DNA of 64,000 nucleotides from Candidatus Gastranaerophilales bacterium (GTDB lineage Bacteria; Cyanobacteriota; Vampirovibrionia; Gastranaerophilales; Gastranaerophilaceae), in contig CALURJ010000007.1 of assembly GCA_944323145.1 (NCBI GenBank), forward strand, positions 17,076-81,075. Reading direction: 5' to 3'. Positions 49,313 to 57,954 of this stretch are shown piece after piece. The notes under the pieces were generated by a model, which ran no database searches, was not told where the DNA came from, and was given only the letters and a program-made list of their open reading frames with translations. The first letter of the stretch is position 1. Every line of letters begins with the position of its first letter. The translations under genes were made by a program, and so were the position numbers.

Positions 49313-51180
49313 TTTTTCAGTGTTCTTAAAGAATTTAAAACTGCAATGAGGGCGACGCCGGCATCTGCAAAGACGGCGCCCCACATTGTAACGACTCCGA
49401 ATGCGCCTCCGATAAGAAATAATGCTTTAATTCCAAGTGCAAATATGATGTTTTGTTTTACTATTGCCATTGTCTTTTTAGATATTCTTATCGCATCCAG
49501 AATTTTTGATGGTTGGTCGTCCATAATTACAACATCAGCGGCTTCAATAGCGGCGTCTGACCCGAGTGCTCCCATTGCAACTCCTATGTCAGCTCTTGTT
49601 AAAACAGGAGCATCGTTAATCCCATCCCCGACAAACATAACACTAGTTTTAATCTGTTTATTTTTTATTAATTCTTCAACTTTTTCAACTTTTTGCTCAG
49701 GGAAAAGTTCCGGGTAAAAATCTGACATCCCGAGGTCTTTTGCAGCTTTTTCTGCAGCTTTTGTGTTGTCGCCTGTAAGAATTACAGTTTTAATCCCTAA
49801 TTTATTCATAGTTGAAATGGCTTTGACAGAATCTGATTTTAATTCATCAGAAATTACAAGGTATCCGTAAAATTCTTTATCTTTTGCTGTATAAATTATA
49901 GTTCCTGATGAATCAATTTCCGGAATTTCAATATTATTTGCCTGCATTAACTTTTTGTTACCGCTCAAGATTTCTTCTCCGTCAACAACTGCATTTACTC
50001 CCTGTCCTGCAATTTCTGCGACATCTTTGATAAGGTTTGTATCGATTTCCTTGTTGTAGGCATTTTTGATTGATAAAGCTATAGGGTGATTAGAGTAATT
50101 CTCCGCATAAGCTGTATATCTCAAAAGTTCTTCTTCATCGCCTGCATAAGGATGGATTTCTGTAACTTTAAATGTCCCTTTGGTAAGAGTTCCTGTTTTG
50201 TCAAAAGCAATTGTTTTAGTATTTGAAAGCGCTTCTATATAATTGCTCCCTTTAATTAATATACCATCTTTGGAAGCTCCCCCGATTCCTCCGAAAAATC
50301 CTAAGGGAACAGAGATTACAAGTGCGCATGGACATGAGATTACAAGAAAAGTCAAAGCTCTTTGAAACCAAACTATAAATTTTGCATTTTCAATAAATAA
50401 CGGCGGTAAAACTGCTAATAATACTGCTCCTGCAACAACTGCCGGAGTGTAAATTCTTGCAAATTTTGTAATAAATTTTTCGGCTTTTGCCTTTTTGGAA
50501 CTTGCATGTTCAACAAGTTCAAGTATTTTAGAAACAGTTGACTCTTTAAATACTTTTTCTACTTTTATTTTTAAAAGTCCGTTAGTATTAATACATCCGC
50601 TTACGGCTTTATCCCCAATGCTTAAAGTTCTCGGAACAGATTCTCCTGTTAATGCTGACGTGTCGACAGCTGCATTCCCTTCAACTACTTCTCCGTCAAG
50701 TGGAATTTTTTCACCTGTTTTAACTGTAATAACAGTTCCTATTTCAATATCTTCAGGGTGTCTTTGTACAAGATGTCCGTTTTCTTCTACATTTGCGTAG
50801 TCCGGTCTGATATCCATTAAATCAGTAATTGATTTTTTAGATTTTGCAACGGCTTTGTCCTGTAAAAATTCACCGATTTGATATAAAAGCATTACCATTA
50901 CAGCTTCAGGGTATTCTCCTATTGCGAGTGCACCTGCTGTCGCAATAGTCATTAAAAAGTTTTCGTCAAATACTTCTCCTTTAGAAATATTTTTAAAGGC
51001 TGTAAATATTACATCCCAACCTGCTGTCAGATAGGCACCGATGAATAAAACAAGTTTCAAAATGCAATCAGATTGAAGTGTTGCAGCAAAAATTAAAATA
51101 ACAGCGGCAATTATAATTCTTGTTAATTTAACTTTTTCAGAATTTTTGTTTTCTTCGTGATGGTGGTGATGTTCGCACAT
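49309..51180 (-). CDS. P1B-type Zn2+/Cd2+/Pb2+ ATPase
   Basis: 623 aa. A His-rich start (HHHHH at residues 4-8) replaces the usual CxxC metal domain. SALTGESVPR (actuator), SCPCALVIS (metal-binding CPC), FDKTGTLTKG (phosphorylation), NHPIALS (HP), and GDGINDAPVL are intact; a helix-8 Asp in FADAGVALIAV fits the Zn/Cd/Pb class. Exports toxic divalent metals. GGAGG upstream of the ATG. Divergent from the arsR-type regulator at 51321 and controlled by paired operators. 3' end overlaps the flavoprotein gene by 4 bases. Confidence 0.94.
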   Translation of the reverse strand: MCEHHHHHEENKNSEKVKLTRIIIAAVILIFAATLQSDCILKLVLFIGAYLTAGWDVIFTAFKNISKGEVFDENFLMTIATAGALAIGEYPEAVMVMLLYQIGEFLQDKAVAKSKKSITDLMDIRPDYANVEENGHLVQRHPEDIEIGTVITVKTGEKIPLDGEVVEGNAAVDTSALTGESVPRTLSIGDKAVSGCINTNGLLKIKVEKVFKESTVSKILELVEHASSKKAKAEKFITKFARIYTPAVVAGAVLLAVLPPLFIENAKFIVWFQRALTFLVISCPCALVISVPLGFFGGIGGASKDGILIKGSNYIEALSNTKTIAFDKTGTLTKGTFKVTEIHPYAGDEEELLRYTAYAENYSNHPIALSIKNAYNKEIDTNLIKDVAEIAGQGVNAVVDGEEILSGNKKLMQANNIEIPEIDSSGTIIYTAKDKEFYGYLVISDELKSDSVKAISTMNKLGIKTVILTGDNTKAAEKAAKDLGMSDFYPELFPEQKVEKVEELIKNKQIKTSVMFVGDGINDAPVLTRADIGVAMGALGSDAAIEAADVVIMDDQPSKILDAIRISKKTMAIVKQNIIFALGIKALFLIGGAFGVVTMWGAVFADAGVALIAVLNSLRTLKN

Positions 51181-51198
51181 AATTAGCCTCCAAAATAA

Positions 51199-51256
51199 TT
51201 GAACAAGTATTCAACTGTATATTCATATTATAATTGAATAACTATTCAATTGTCAA
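51199..51256 (-). promoter_or_regulatory. Metal-ATPase promoter with two ArsR-type operators
   Basis: Minus strand TTGACA (51256-51251), 18-base spacer, TATAAT (51232-51227). A perfect 9-2-9 inverted repeat, AATTGAATA-AC-TATTCAATT (51232-51251), fills the spacer. A second site, TTGAACA-AG-TATTCAA (51199-51214), lies just after the expected start. The sequence type matches SmtB/CzrA-like operators. Confidence 0.85.
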
Positions 51257-51284
51257 GCCCATAAAAATATTTTGTTACAAAAAT

Positions 51285-51314
51285 TTGACAATTGAACAAT
51301 TGTTAAACTATAAT
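51285..51314 (+). promoter_or_regulatory. arsR-type promoter with operator in the spacer, leaderless
   Basis: TTGACA (51285-51290), 18-base spacer, TATAAT (51309-51314). The operator TTGAACA-AT-TGTTAAA (51292-51307) lies in the spacer. Six bases after the -10 box comes ATG 51321; there is no Shine-Dalgarno. Confidence 0.85.
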
Positions 51315-51320
51315 ATATTT

Positions 51321-51671
51321 ATGGAAATAAGAAAAGCGGATTGTGAAGCTATTAACCCTCAACTTGTTGAAAAAATCAGGCCTGATATGCCAGAGGCAAA
51401 GGTTTTGTATGATCTTTCCGATTTTTTTAAGGTTATGGGTGATAATACCCGCATACGACTATTATGGGCTTTGGAAGAGGCCGAGATGTGTGTAAATGAT
51501 CTTGCTGTTCTTCTGGATATGACAAAGTCTGCAGTTTCTCATCAGTTGAAAATTTTACGTACAGCAAAGCTTGTAAAGTCTTCAAAGCGCGGTAAAAATG
51601 TTTACTATTCACTTGATGACCATCATGTTAAACTTATTCTTGAAAAAGCGTTGGAGCATACAACCGAGTAA
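51321..51671 (+). CDS. ArsR/SmtB-family metal sensor
   Basis: 116 aa. Winged helix with EMCVNDLAVLLDMTKSAVSHQLKIL, and an intact alpha-5 site: DHHVKLILEKALEHTTE has the D-x-H-x10-H-x2-E spacing of SmtB (Asp104, His106, His117, Glu120). A Cys at residue 8 and one in EMCV could add an alpha-3N site as in CadC. A longer in-frame start at 51234 would cover the operators and is rejected. Predicted to repress itself and the divergent ATPase until Zn or Cd binds. Confidence 0.93.
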   Translation: MEIRKADCEAINPQLVEKIRPDMPEAKVLYDLSDFFKVMGDNTRIRLLWALEEAEMCVNDLAVLLDMTKSAVSHQLKILRTAKLVKSSKRGKNVYYSLDDHHVKLILEKALEHTTE

Positions 51672-52583
51672 TTACTGCATTTTTTGAATAAGTTCTGTTT
51701 TTACATCTGCAAGAGGCCCGTTATTAGGTGTTCTTAATGTATGATAATAATTTTTTGCAAACGTAAACGGATATTTTGGCAGCCAGGTGAATTTTATAAA
51801 TATATTAACGGTATCTGCACCTTGCGACAGCATCAAATCATCAATAGTTTCTTCATGGGCTGGTGAAATTGAAGAAAATACTTTCAGGAAGTAATCGGTA
51901 AAAGTAACTGCAGAATAGCCTGATGCTGCAACCGGATCTTTAACGAATGCAGTGACTTTAAAGTTCCCGTCATTTTTGATATTCTGAATATCTTCGGGCG
52001 GAACAAATTCACCTCCTGCAATTTGTTCAACTTCGTACCACTGACCGTTATATTGTATTCTCATTATATTCGGTTTAGGCATATATATATCGTCAAATTT
52101 ATTTTCAAGTATTACTCTTCCGTTTTTATCAGAAACACCATATTTATAATTCTTTTTAGTAAGGAACATGCCGCCAAATAATATATTAACCGATGTGTAT
52201 TCCGGCGGTATTACAATTTCACCTTTTTCATCATAAACTCCAAAGTCGTTATCGTTGCCGAGTTTTACATATTTCCCTAAAATTCTGTCAACATGTCTGT
52301 ATTTGGGCTCAATAATGATTTTGCCTGTACTGTCCATCAGCCCGTATTTGGATTTCCTTTGTATTATCCAGGAATCCCCGAGTTTAATCATTTTTTTATA
52401 CTCAGGTTCTACAATAACGTTACCTGTACTGTCTTTCAATCCAAAATTATTTTTTTCATCACTAAAGACAGTTAGTTTTGTTTTAACAATAGAGCCTTCA
52501 ATAGGCTGCGTCGGATTTTCTTGTGCAAACGCACCTGAACCTAAAACTAAAGCTATCCCGAATAATGTAATAATTTTCTTCAT
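51672..52583 (-). CDS. Secreted WG-repeat protein
   Basis: 303 aa. Signal peptide 1-20 (ending GAFA-QE), then WG beta-hairpin repeats at about 45-175: FGLKDSTGNVIVEPEY, YGLMDSTGKIIIEPKY, FGVYDEKGEIVIPPEY, YGVSDKNGRVIL. A C-terminal alpha/beta domain of about 115 residues follows. Likely periplasmic or surface protein of unknown role. TATTAT (extended TGC) ends six bases before the ATG. Its stop abuts the arsR stop with no gap. Confidence 0.87.
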   Translation of the reverse strand: MKKIITLFGIALVLGSGAFAQENPTQPIEGSIVKTKLTVFSDEKNNFGLKDSTGNVIVEPEYKKMIKLGDSWIIQRKSKYGLMDSTGKIIIEPKYRHVDRILGKYVKLGNDNDFGVYDEKGEIVIPPEYTSVNILFGGMFLTKKNYKYGVSDKNGRVILENKFDDIYMPKPNIMRIQYNGQWYEVEQIAGGEFVPPEDIQNIKNDGNFKVTAFVKDPVAASGYSAVTFTDYFLKVFSSISPAHEETIDDLMLSQGADTVNIFIKFTWLPKYPFTFAKNYYHTLRTPNNGPLADVKTELIQKMQ

Positions 52584-52589
52584 ACCAGT

Positions 52590-52598
52590 ATAATAGCA
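52590..52598 (-). promoter_or_regulatory. Extended -10 promoter of the WG gene, leaderless
   Basis: On the minus strand TGCTATTAT (52598-52590), then six bases and ATG at 52583. No Shine-Dalgarno. The same geometry is found at rex. Confidence 0.6.
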
Positions 52599-52642
52599 TA
52601 AAATTGATAATTTGTGTTATAATTTTTTTGGAGAGGGAAAAG

Positions 52643-55441
52643 ATGATTAATATATCAAAAAAGGTTAAAATTGCGCTCATATCATTAGGAACTGTTGTAA
52701 TTGTTTGCGGTGCAGTACTTGGAATTTATCTGAAAGTTCTGCCGGCTGTAGTTTCAAATAAATCTTTTATAAACTTTGTTGAAAGAAATATTAATAAATT
52801 CACGAGCTTGGAATTAGTTATAAAAAATCCGAAACTGACTACTGAGCTGTCTCCTGTTATTTCTTTTAAAGTGGATGAAATGTTATTATTTAATAATAAA
52901 GAAAGTCTGCTTGCCGTTGAAAACTTCGACACCACTATATCTTTCAAAGAAATTTTTAAGAAAAATATAATTATCAAAAAGCTGGGCGCCGATTATATTT
53001 TTGCAGATATTAATAATTTGACAAAACTTGCTTTCCCTCAAACAGAAAAAAAAGAACAAAAACCGAGCGACTGGAATATAGATTTGTTTGATTCTTTTTT
53101 GTATGTAAAAAAATCTCTGTTCCTGTACAAAGTTGAACCCAAAACATATGTCTCTTTAAAAGCTGATGATTTAGAACTTGATAATAATCAGAAAGATGTT
53201 AAACATTTGCATTTTAATATAACTGCAGATATTGCAAAAGACGGTAAAAATACGCATTTTAATATTGCAGACAGAAATGCTGTTTATACCCAGAATAAAA
53301 CTTTATATATCAAGAATTGCTATCTTTCAATGAATAAATCTAAAATCTTTTTTAATGCTGAGGCAAGCCGTAAAATAGGTTATATTCTGGAAATATATAC
53401 GGATAAAATAGATGTTTCTGATGTTTTAGATTTGATAGATTCTGATATTGTTGAAAATAATCTTGATCAGCCTCTTGCGTTTTTTAATGATTTAAAAGGC
53501 AGTTTTAACTTCAAAATAACTCTTACGAAAAACGATCTTAACGGTATTGTTAACTTGAACAAGATTTCTTGCAAGATTGTACCGCTAAGTAACATTCCCG
53601 TAATGCTTGATAAGGGTAAAATTGTTATGACAAAAAATGATATTACTCTGAAGGATTTTGACGGTTACTATAATTATCGTAAAGAAAACAAAATAGAAAT
53701 GGAAGGTACTGTTAAAGATTACCTGAAAACAATGGATACAAATGTTATTGCTAAAGCTGCGGTAACAAACGATTTTGTAAAGAATTATTTTTCAAAAATG
53801 GTAGGTATTCCTGTTGAACTTACAGGCGGTTCCACAAAGACAAGAGTGGATATAAAATCTATTAATAATAAAATTGATCTTGCCTGGTATTTCGGTTTGA
53901 AAGCAGGACAGGATATTCTTATAGACGGAGCTTCTTTGACTCCGAATAAATTTATAAGAGGTCTTAAAGGTGATATTCATTTTGAAGATAACCTTTTGAG
54001 TATAAAGTCTGTAGATTACTATATAGTGCCTGATTCTTTTTCAATTGAGCAAAAGAAAAATGCAAAACCTGTAGTAAAAGTTTTCGGTAATATTGACTGC
54101 GGAAAACCTGTTCCTGATGTTAAAAATATAGGATTTGAAATACCTAACCCGTTACCCAGTGAATTTTTAAATGTTTTAATCGGACAAAAATTATTTAAAG
54201 GTGGTAAAATAGCAGGTATTATGGAATATAACAACACTGCTAAATATCCTGCTTTAAAGGGATATTTGGCTATGGATGATGTAAGAATTCCATCGCAGAG
54301 AGTATATCTAAAACATGGGGAAATGTCGACTCAAAACGGGCTTTTAAAACTTGCAGCAGAAGGAAAATACAGACGTTCCTCTTATGATTTTTCAGGAAGT
54401 CTTATAAATGAAATTAAGTTTCCGGTTGTTGTAAAAGACGTTAACTTGACAGTTGATGATGTTGATATTGAAAAATTCTTGTTATCAGCAAATAACCAGA
54501 GTTCAAAAGAAATTACGGATACAAAATTTGATGTAACGGCATCAGGCGAAGCCAAAGATGATGATGACAATACTCCGACATTTGACATCGGTAATTTTAT
54601 AGTTGAAAATTGTGTACTGCATATACTTAACGGAAAATATAAGGATATTGTATTTAAAGATGTTAAAGCTACATTATCTCTTGATAAGCATAGTGTTTTA
54701 AATATGTATTCAAATAGATTCGAAATTGCAGAAGGGCATTCGTCCGCTAAAATTAACTGTGATTTGAAAAAACATTTATACAGCTTGGTCTTGGGAATAA
54801 AAGATGTTAATTCTGATGTTATAGCAACAACTCTTTTAGCCCTGCCCAGGGAAATTACAGGTAAAGCTAGCGGTATTATAGCCTTAAATACGGATGATTC
54901 TTTAAAAATGAACGGATTTATAAAGTTTGATATAAAAGACGGAACAATTCAAAAAGTAGGGCTTGTTGAATATATTTTAAAATTCGCCGCGCTTTTCAGA
55001 AATCCGCTTGCAATGATAAGTCCTTCAACTTTCGGGGATCTAGTTAATATTCCGGAAGGGAATTTTGACAAAATAAACGGTTCTCTTGAATTGAAAGATA
55101 ACAATGTTGAAAAAATGATGATTAAATCATCGGCACCGCAGTTGAGTTCGTTTATCGTAGGACGCTATGAACTTGAATCAGGTGATGCATCTTTGAGAAT
55201 TTATACTAAATTTAGTAATAATAATAAAGGTTTTGCTGGATTTTTGAGAAACATTTCTCTTAACAGCCTTGCAAACAGAATTCCTTTGAGTGCGAGAAAT
55301 GACAGTAATTATTATGCTGCGGAAATTTCTCAGCTCCCGCCTATTGAAGCTGAAGAAAAAGACTGTCAGATATTCCTGACAAAGGTTGACGGGGATGTTC
55401 AACATAACAATTTCATATCGTCACTTAAGAAAATTCAGTAA
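52643..55441 (+). CDS. AsmA-like envelope protein
   Basis: 932 aa from the ATG at 52643, preceded by GGAGAGGG. One N-terminal transmembrane helix (about 10-32, VKIALISLGTVVIVCGAVLGIYL), then a very long beta-rich periplasmic region. The C-terminal AsmA_2-like part includes ALPREITGKASGIIAL, DGTIQKVGLVEYILKFAALFRN and GRYELESGDASLRIYT. Large AsmA/TamB/YhdP relatives are thought to bridge the two membranes and move phospholipids. Stops one base before the tspO-like stop region (convergent). Confidence 0.85.
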   Translation: MINISKKVKIALISLGTVVIVCGAVLGIYLKVLPAVVSNKSFINFVERNINKFTSLELVIKNPKLTTELSPVISFKVDEMLLFNNKESLLAVENFDTTISFKEIFKKNIIIKKLGADYIFADINNLTKLAFPQTEKKEQKPSDWNIDLFDSFLYVKKSLFLYKVEPKTYVSLKADDLELDNNQKDVKHLHFNITADIAKDGKNTHFNIADRNAVYTQNKTLYIKNCYLSMNKSKIFFNAEASRKIGYILEIYTDKIDVSDVLDLIDSDIVENNLDQPLAFFNDLKGSFNFKITLTKNDLNGIVNLNKISCKIVPLSNIPVMLDKGKIVMTKNDITLKDFDGYYNYRKENKIEMEGTVKDYLKTMDTNVIAKAAVTNDFVKNYFSKMVGIPVELTGGSTKTRVDIKSINNKIDLAWYFGLKAGQDILIDGASLTPNKFIRGLKGDIHFEDNLLSIKSVDYYIVPDSFSIEQKKNAKPVVKVFGNIDCGKPVPDVKNIGFEIPNPLPSEFLNVLIGQKLFKGGKIAGIMEYNNTAKYPALKGYLAMDDVRIPSQRVYLKHGEMSTQNGLLKLAAEGKYRRSSYDFSGSLINEIKFPVVVKDVNLTVDDVDIEKFLLSANNQSSKEITDTKFDVTASGEAKDDDDNTPTFDIGNFIVENCVLHILNGKYKDIVFKDVKATLSLDKHSVLNMYSNRFEIAEGHSSAKINCDLKKHLYSLVLGIKDVNSDVIATTLLALPREITGKASGIIALNTDDSLKMNGFIKFDIKDGTIQKVGLVEYILKFAALFRNPLAMISPSTFGDLVNIPEGNFDKINGSLELKDNNVEKMMIKSSAPQLSSFIVGRYELESGDASLRIYTKFSNNNKGFAGFLRNISLNSLANRIPLSARNDSNYYAAEISQLPPIEAEEKDCQIFLTKVDGDVQHNNFISSLKKIQ

Positions 55442-55442
55442 C

Positions 55443-55829
55443 TTAATTAAGCACCATTATAGAATAGTTTAAATAGGCTGCAAAGCTTGTCCAGATAAGA
55501 TATGGAACAAGTATTATTCCTGCTGCTTTTGATACTTTATAGAAAAATATTATTGTCAAAATTATTAATATTATTAGCAAAATAATTATTGCAAAACTTA
55601 TTGCTAAATTATGTTGTATGAAAAATACCGGACTCCAGCTGAAGTTTAATAAGAGTTGTATTACAAATGCAACAAGTCCCGGTGTTTTGTTATTTGATTT
55701 TTTTGAATTTAAAAATAGAACAAATGAAATAAAAATGAGAGTATACATAACCGCCCACACAGGCCCGAAAATTTCGGAAGGCGGATTAAATAATGGTTTG
55801 TTTAGTGAATTATACCAGTTTAAATCCAT
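55443..55829 (-). CDS. TspO/MBR-family protein lacking its first helix
   Basis: 128 aa starting MDLNWYNSLNKPLFNPP; then FGPVWAVMYTLIF, FSWSPVFFIQHN and PYLIWTSFAAYLN, all conserved TspO motifs. Normal TspO has about 150-165 aa with a helix before this point. Upstream in-frame sequence to the stop near 55880 is not hydrophobic and has no ATG. GATAAT ends six bases before the ATG, supporting this start. Four helices remain. Binds porphyrins in other bacteria. Confidence 0.8.
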   Translation of the reverse strand: MDLNWYNSLNKPLFNPPSEIFGPVWAVMYTLIFISFVLFLNSKKSNNKTPGLVAFVIQLLLNFSWSPVFFIQHNLAISFAIIILLIILIILTIIFFYKVSKAAGIILVPYLIWTSFAAYLNYSIMVLN

Positions 55830-55875
55830 AATCAAATTATCTGATATAATCTCTAAAAAAACATTGTATATTATG

Positions 55876-56490
55876 CTAATTTAAAAGATTAATACAATTA
55901 ACGATTTCCTTACATATAATTTTATGCTGCTCCGGCGCATAGTGCAGCCCGTCTATGTTCGAAGTTTCTGTAAATTTATTCAAATCAATCAGTTGATATT
56001 TATTTTCTTTTGCAATTTTTTCATATACAGGAGAAATTTGTTTGGATTTTTCTATGGATTTTTCATCAAAAAACAGATTGAAATAGCTGTTAAAAATATT
56101 ATCTTTTATAACGCATGGTGAAAGAATAATTATTTTTGAAGATGTGGAATAATGCTTTACAAGACTAAAAAATTTTTCCATACCTTGTTCAAAGCTGTCT
56201 AAACTTGCATTGTAAGACTTTTGAAGATCATTAATGCCGATTTGAAAAATTATTATATCAAAATTTTCTTTTAAATATTCAGGCAGAATTTTATAGCCGG
56301 TAAAGTTTAAGCCTGCGTGATTATCAGAAAAGGCTGTTCGATTGTTGCATCCGGCTTCCGTAATTTTATAAGTATCTTTTAATGTGTTTTGTAAAAGTGC
56401 TGTCCAGCGAATATTTTTGTTATATCTTGAACCGTCTTTCGGATTAAAACCATAGGTGTTACTGTCCCCGAAGCATAATATTTTTTTCAT
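55876..56490 (-). CDS. SGNH/GDSL hydrolase
   Basis: 204 aa. Block I FGDSNTYGF with the nucleophile Ser, block II Gly in EAGCNNRTA, block III FQIGINDLQ, and block V DGLHYAPEQH with the catalytic Asp-His. No signal peptide, so cytoplasmic esterase or acetylhydrolase of unknown substrate. GGAG is eight bases before the ATG. Divergent from the sugar acetyltransferase gene at 56548. Confidence 0.92.
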   Translation of the reverse strand: MKKILCFGDSNTYGFNPKDGSRYNKNIRWTALLQNTLKDTYKITEAGCNNRTAFSDNHAGLNFTGYKILPEYLKENFDIIIFQIGINDLQKSYNASLDSFEQGMEKFFSLVKHYSTSSKIIILSPCVIKDNIFNSYFNLFFDEKSIEKSKQISPVYEKIAKENKYQLIDLNKFTETSNIDGLHYAPEQHKIICKEIVNCINLLN

Positions 56491-56547
56491 AATTTTGCTC
56501 CAAATTTTTTATGTTTATTTTATTATTATAAAACGGAGATGAAAAAT

Positions 56548-57102
56548 ATGAACGAAAAAGAAAAAATGTTAAACGGCCTTCTTTATGATGCGAATTATGA
56601 TAAATCATTGATAGATGAAAGAATTAAATGCAAGTCTTTATGCTATGAATATAATAATCTTCATCCTGAACAACTTGAGGAGCGTAAAAATATTATTAAA
56701 CAAATTCTTGGTAAGACAAAGGAAAATTTTTTAATAGAGCAGCCTTTTATTTGTGATTACGGCTACAATATTGAAATAGGCAATAACTTTTACGCAAATC
56801 ATAATTTGATTGTTCTTGATCCTGCAAAAGTTATTTTTGGAGATAATGTTTTTATAGGCCCTAATTGTGCGTTTTACACCCCGCTCCATCCTCTTGATGC
56901 AGAAACAAGAAATAAAGGTCTTGAAACTGCAAAACCTATAAAAGTGGGTAATAACGTCTGGTTTGGCGGGAATGTAGTTGTTTTGCCGGGTGTTACAATC
57001 GGAGATAATGCAGTAATCGGCGCGGGAAGTGTTGTTATAAAAGATATTCCGGCTAATGTTCTTGCAGTCGGGAATCCCTGCAAAGTCATACGGGAGTTAT
57101 AA
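56548..57102 (+). CDS. Maltose/galactoside O-acetyltransferase-like
   Basis: 184 aa. N-terminal Mac domain (EKEKMLNGLLYDANYDKSL) and a left-handed beta helix of hexapeptide repeats (IEIGNNFYANHNLIVLD, VWFGGNVVVLPGVTIGDN). Catalytic His in TPLHPLDAETRNKG. Acetyl-CoA-dependent acetylation of sugars. The ATG at 56548 is nine bases from GGAG; that at 56539 directly abuts it and is rejected. Followed by the DUF4037 gene after 3 bases. Confidence 0.92.
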   Translation: MNEKEKMLNGLLYDANYDKSLIDERIKCKSLCYEYNNLHPEQLEERKNIIKQILGKTKENFLIEQPFICDYGYNIEIGNNFYANHNLIVLDPAKVIFGDNVFIGPNCAFYTPLHPLDAETRNKGLETAKPIKVGNNVWFGGNVVVLPGVTIGDNAVIGAGSVVIKDIPANVLAVGNPCKVIREL

Positions 57103-57105
57103 GTT

Positions 57106-57894
57106 ATGATTTGTAATGATGAAATATTAAAAAGTATGGTAAATGATTATAAACAATTTGATGAAGTAGAGGCAATAGTTCTCGGCGGATCTTCCACTGT
57201 AAAAACTGCTGATAATAAGTCAGATTTTGATATTTATATTTATTGTACAAAAGAACCTCCTGTTGAAAAACGCCGTGAAATAGCTGAGAAATATGCGGAT
57301 GATCCTGAAATTGATAACCATTATTTTGAAACAGGTGATGTTTATTATTTAAGAGAAACCGAAAAACCGATTGATATAATGTATCGTTCTCCTGATAGCA
57401 TTGAAGGCAATATCAAATGGGTTTGGGAGGGATGTAATGCATCTTTGGGATACACAACCTGTTTTGTTGACAATGTCAATAAATCTAAAATACTTTTTGA
57501 TAGGAACGGATGGTTTAAGAAGCTGCAGGATAAAACAAAATCTCCTTACCCCGACAAACTTGCACAAAATATCATAAACAAGAATTTCGCATTTTTGAAA
57601 GATGCTATGTTTTCTTACTATGATCAGTTAAATTCTGCTGTTGAAAGAAACGATTATGTTAGTGTAAATCACAGAACAGCGGCATTTTTGGCAAGTTATT
57701 TTGATATTATATTTGCAAAAAACAAAATTTTAAATCCCGGAGAGAAAAAACTTGTTCAATTTGCAAAAGCAAACTGTAAAGAACTCCCCAAAGATTTTGA
57801 GCAGGATGTTAATAATCTTTCGGTAGGTTCAGTTTCAAATCGCCTTGAAACGGCAGAAAAGATGGTTGAAAATTTAAGAGAATTTATTAATTAA
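57106..57894 (+). CDS. DUF4037-type nucleotidyltransferase-fold protein
   Basis: 262 aa. The N-terminal nucleotidyltransferase core has VLGGSSTVKTADNKSDFDIYIY, with the G-S-S and D-x-D of the superfamily; the C-terminal half is a helical DUF4037-like domain (YPDKLAQNIINKNFAFLKDAM). Related aminoglycoside nucleotidyltransferases modify small molecules; the target here is unknown. Coupled to the acetyltransferase gene upstream. Confidence 0.82.
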   Translation: MICNDEILKSMVNDYKQFDEVEAIVLGGSSTVKTADNKSDFDIYIYCTKEPPVEKRREIAEKYADDPEIDNHYFETGDVYYLRETEKPIDIMYRSPDSIEGNIKWVWEGCNASLGYTTCFVDNVNKSKILFDRNGWFKKLQDKTKSPYPDKLAQNIINKNFAFLKDAMFSYYDQLNSAVERNDYVSVNHRTAAFLASYFDIIFAKNKILNPGEKKLVQFAKANCKELPKDFEQDVNNLSVGSVSNRLETAEKMVENLREFIN

Positions 57895-57954
57895 TCTTTG
57901 ACAACGCGTATAAAAAGTTTTAAAATACAATTATTATTTATCAGGAGTTGTTGT

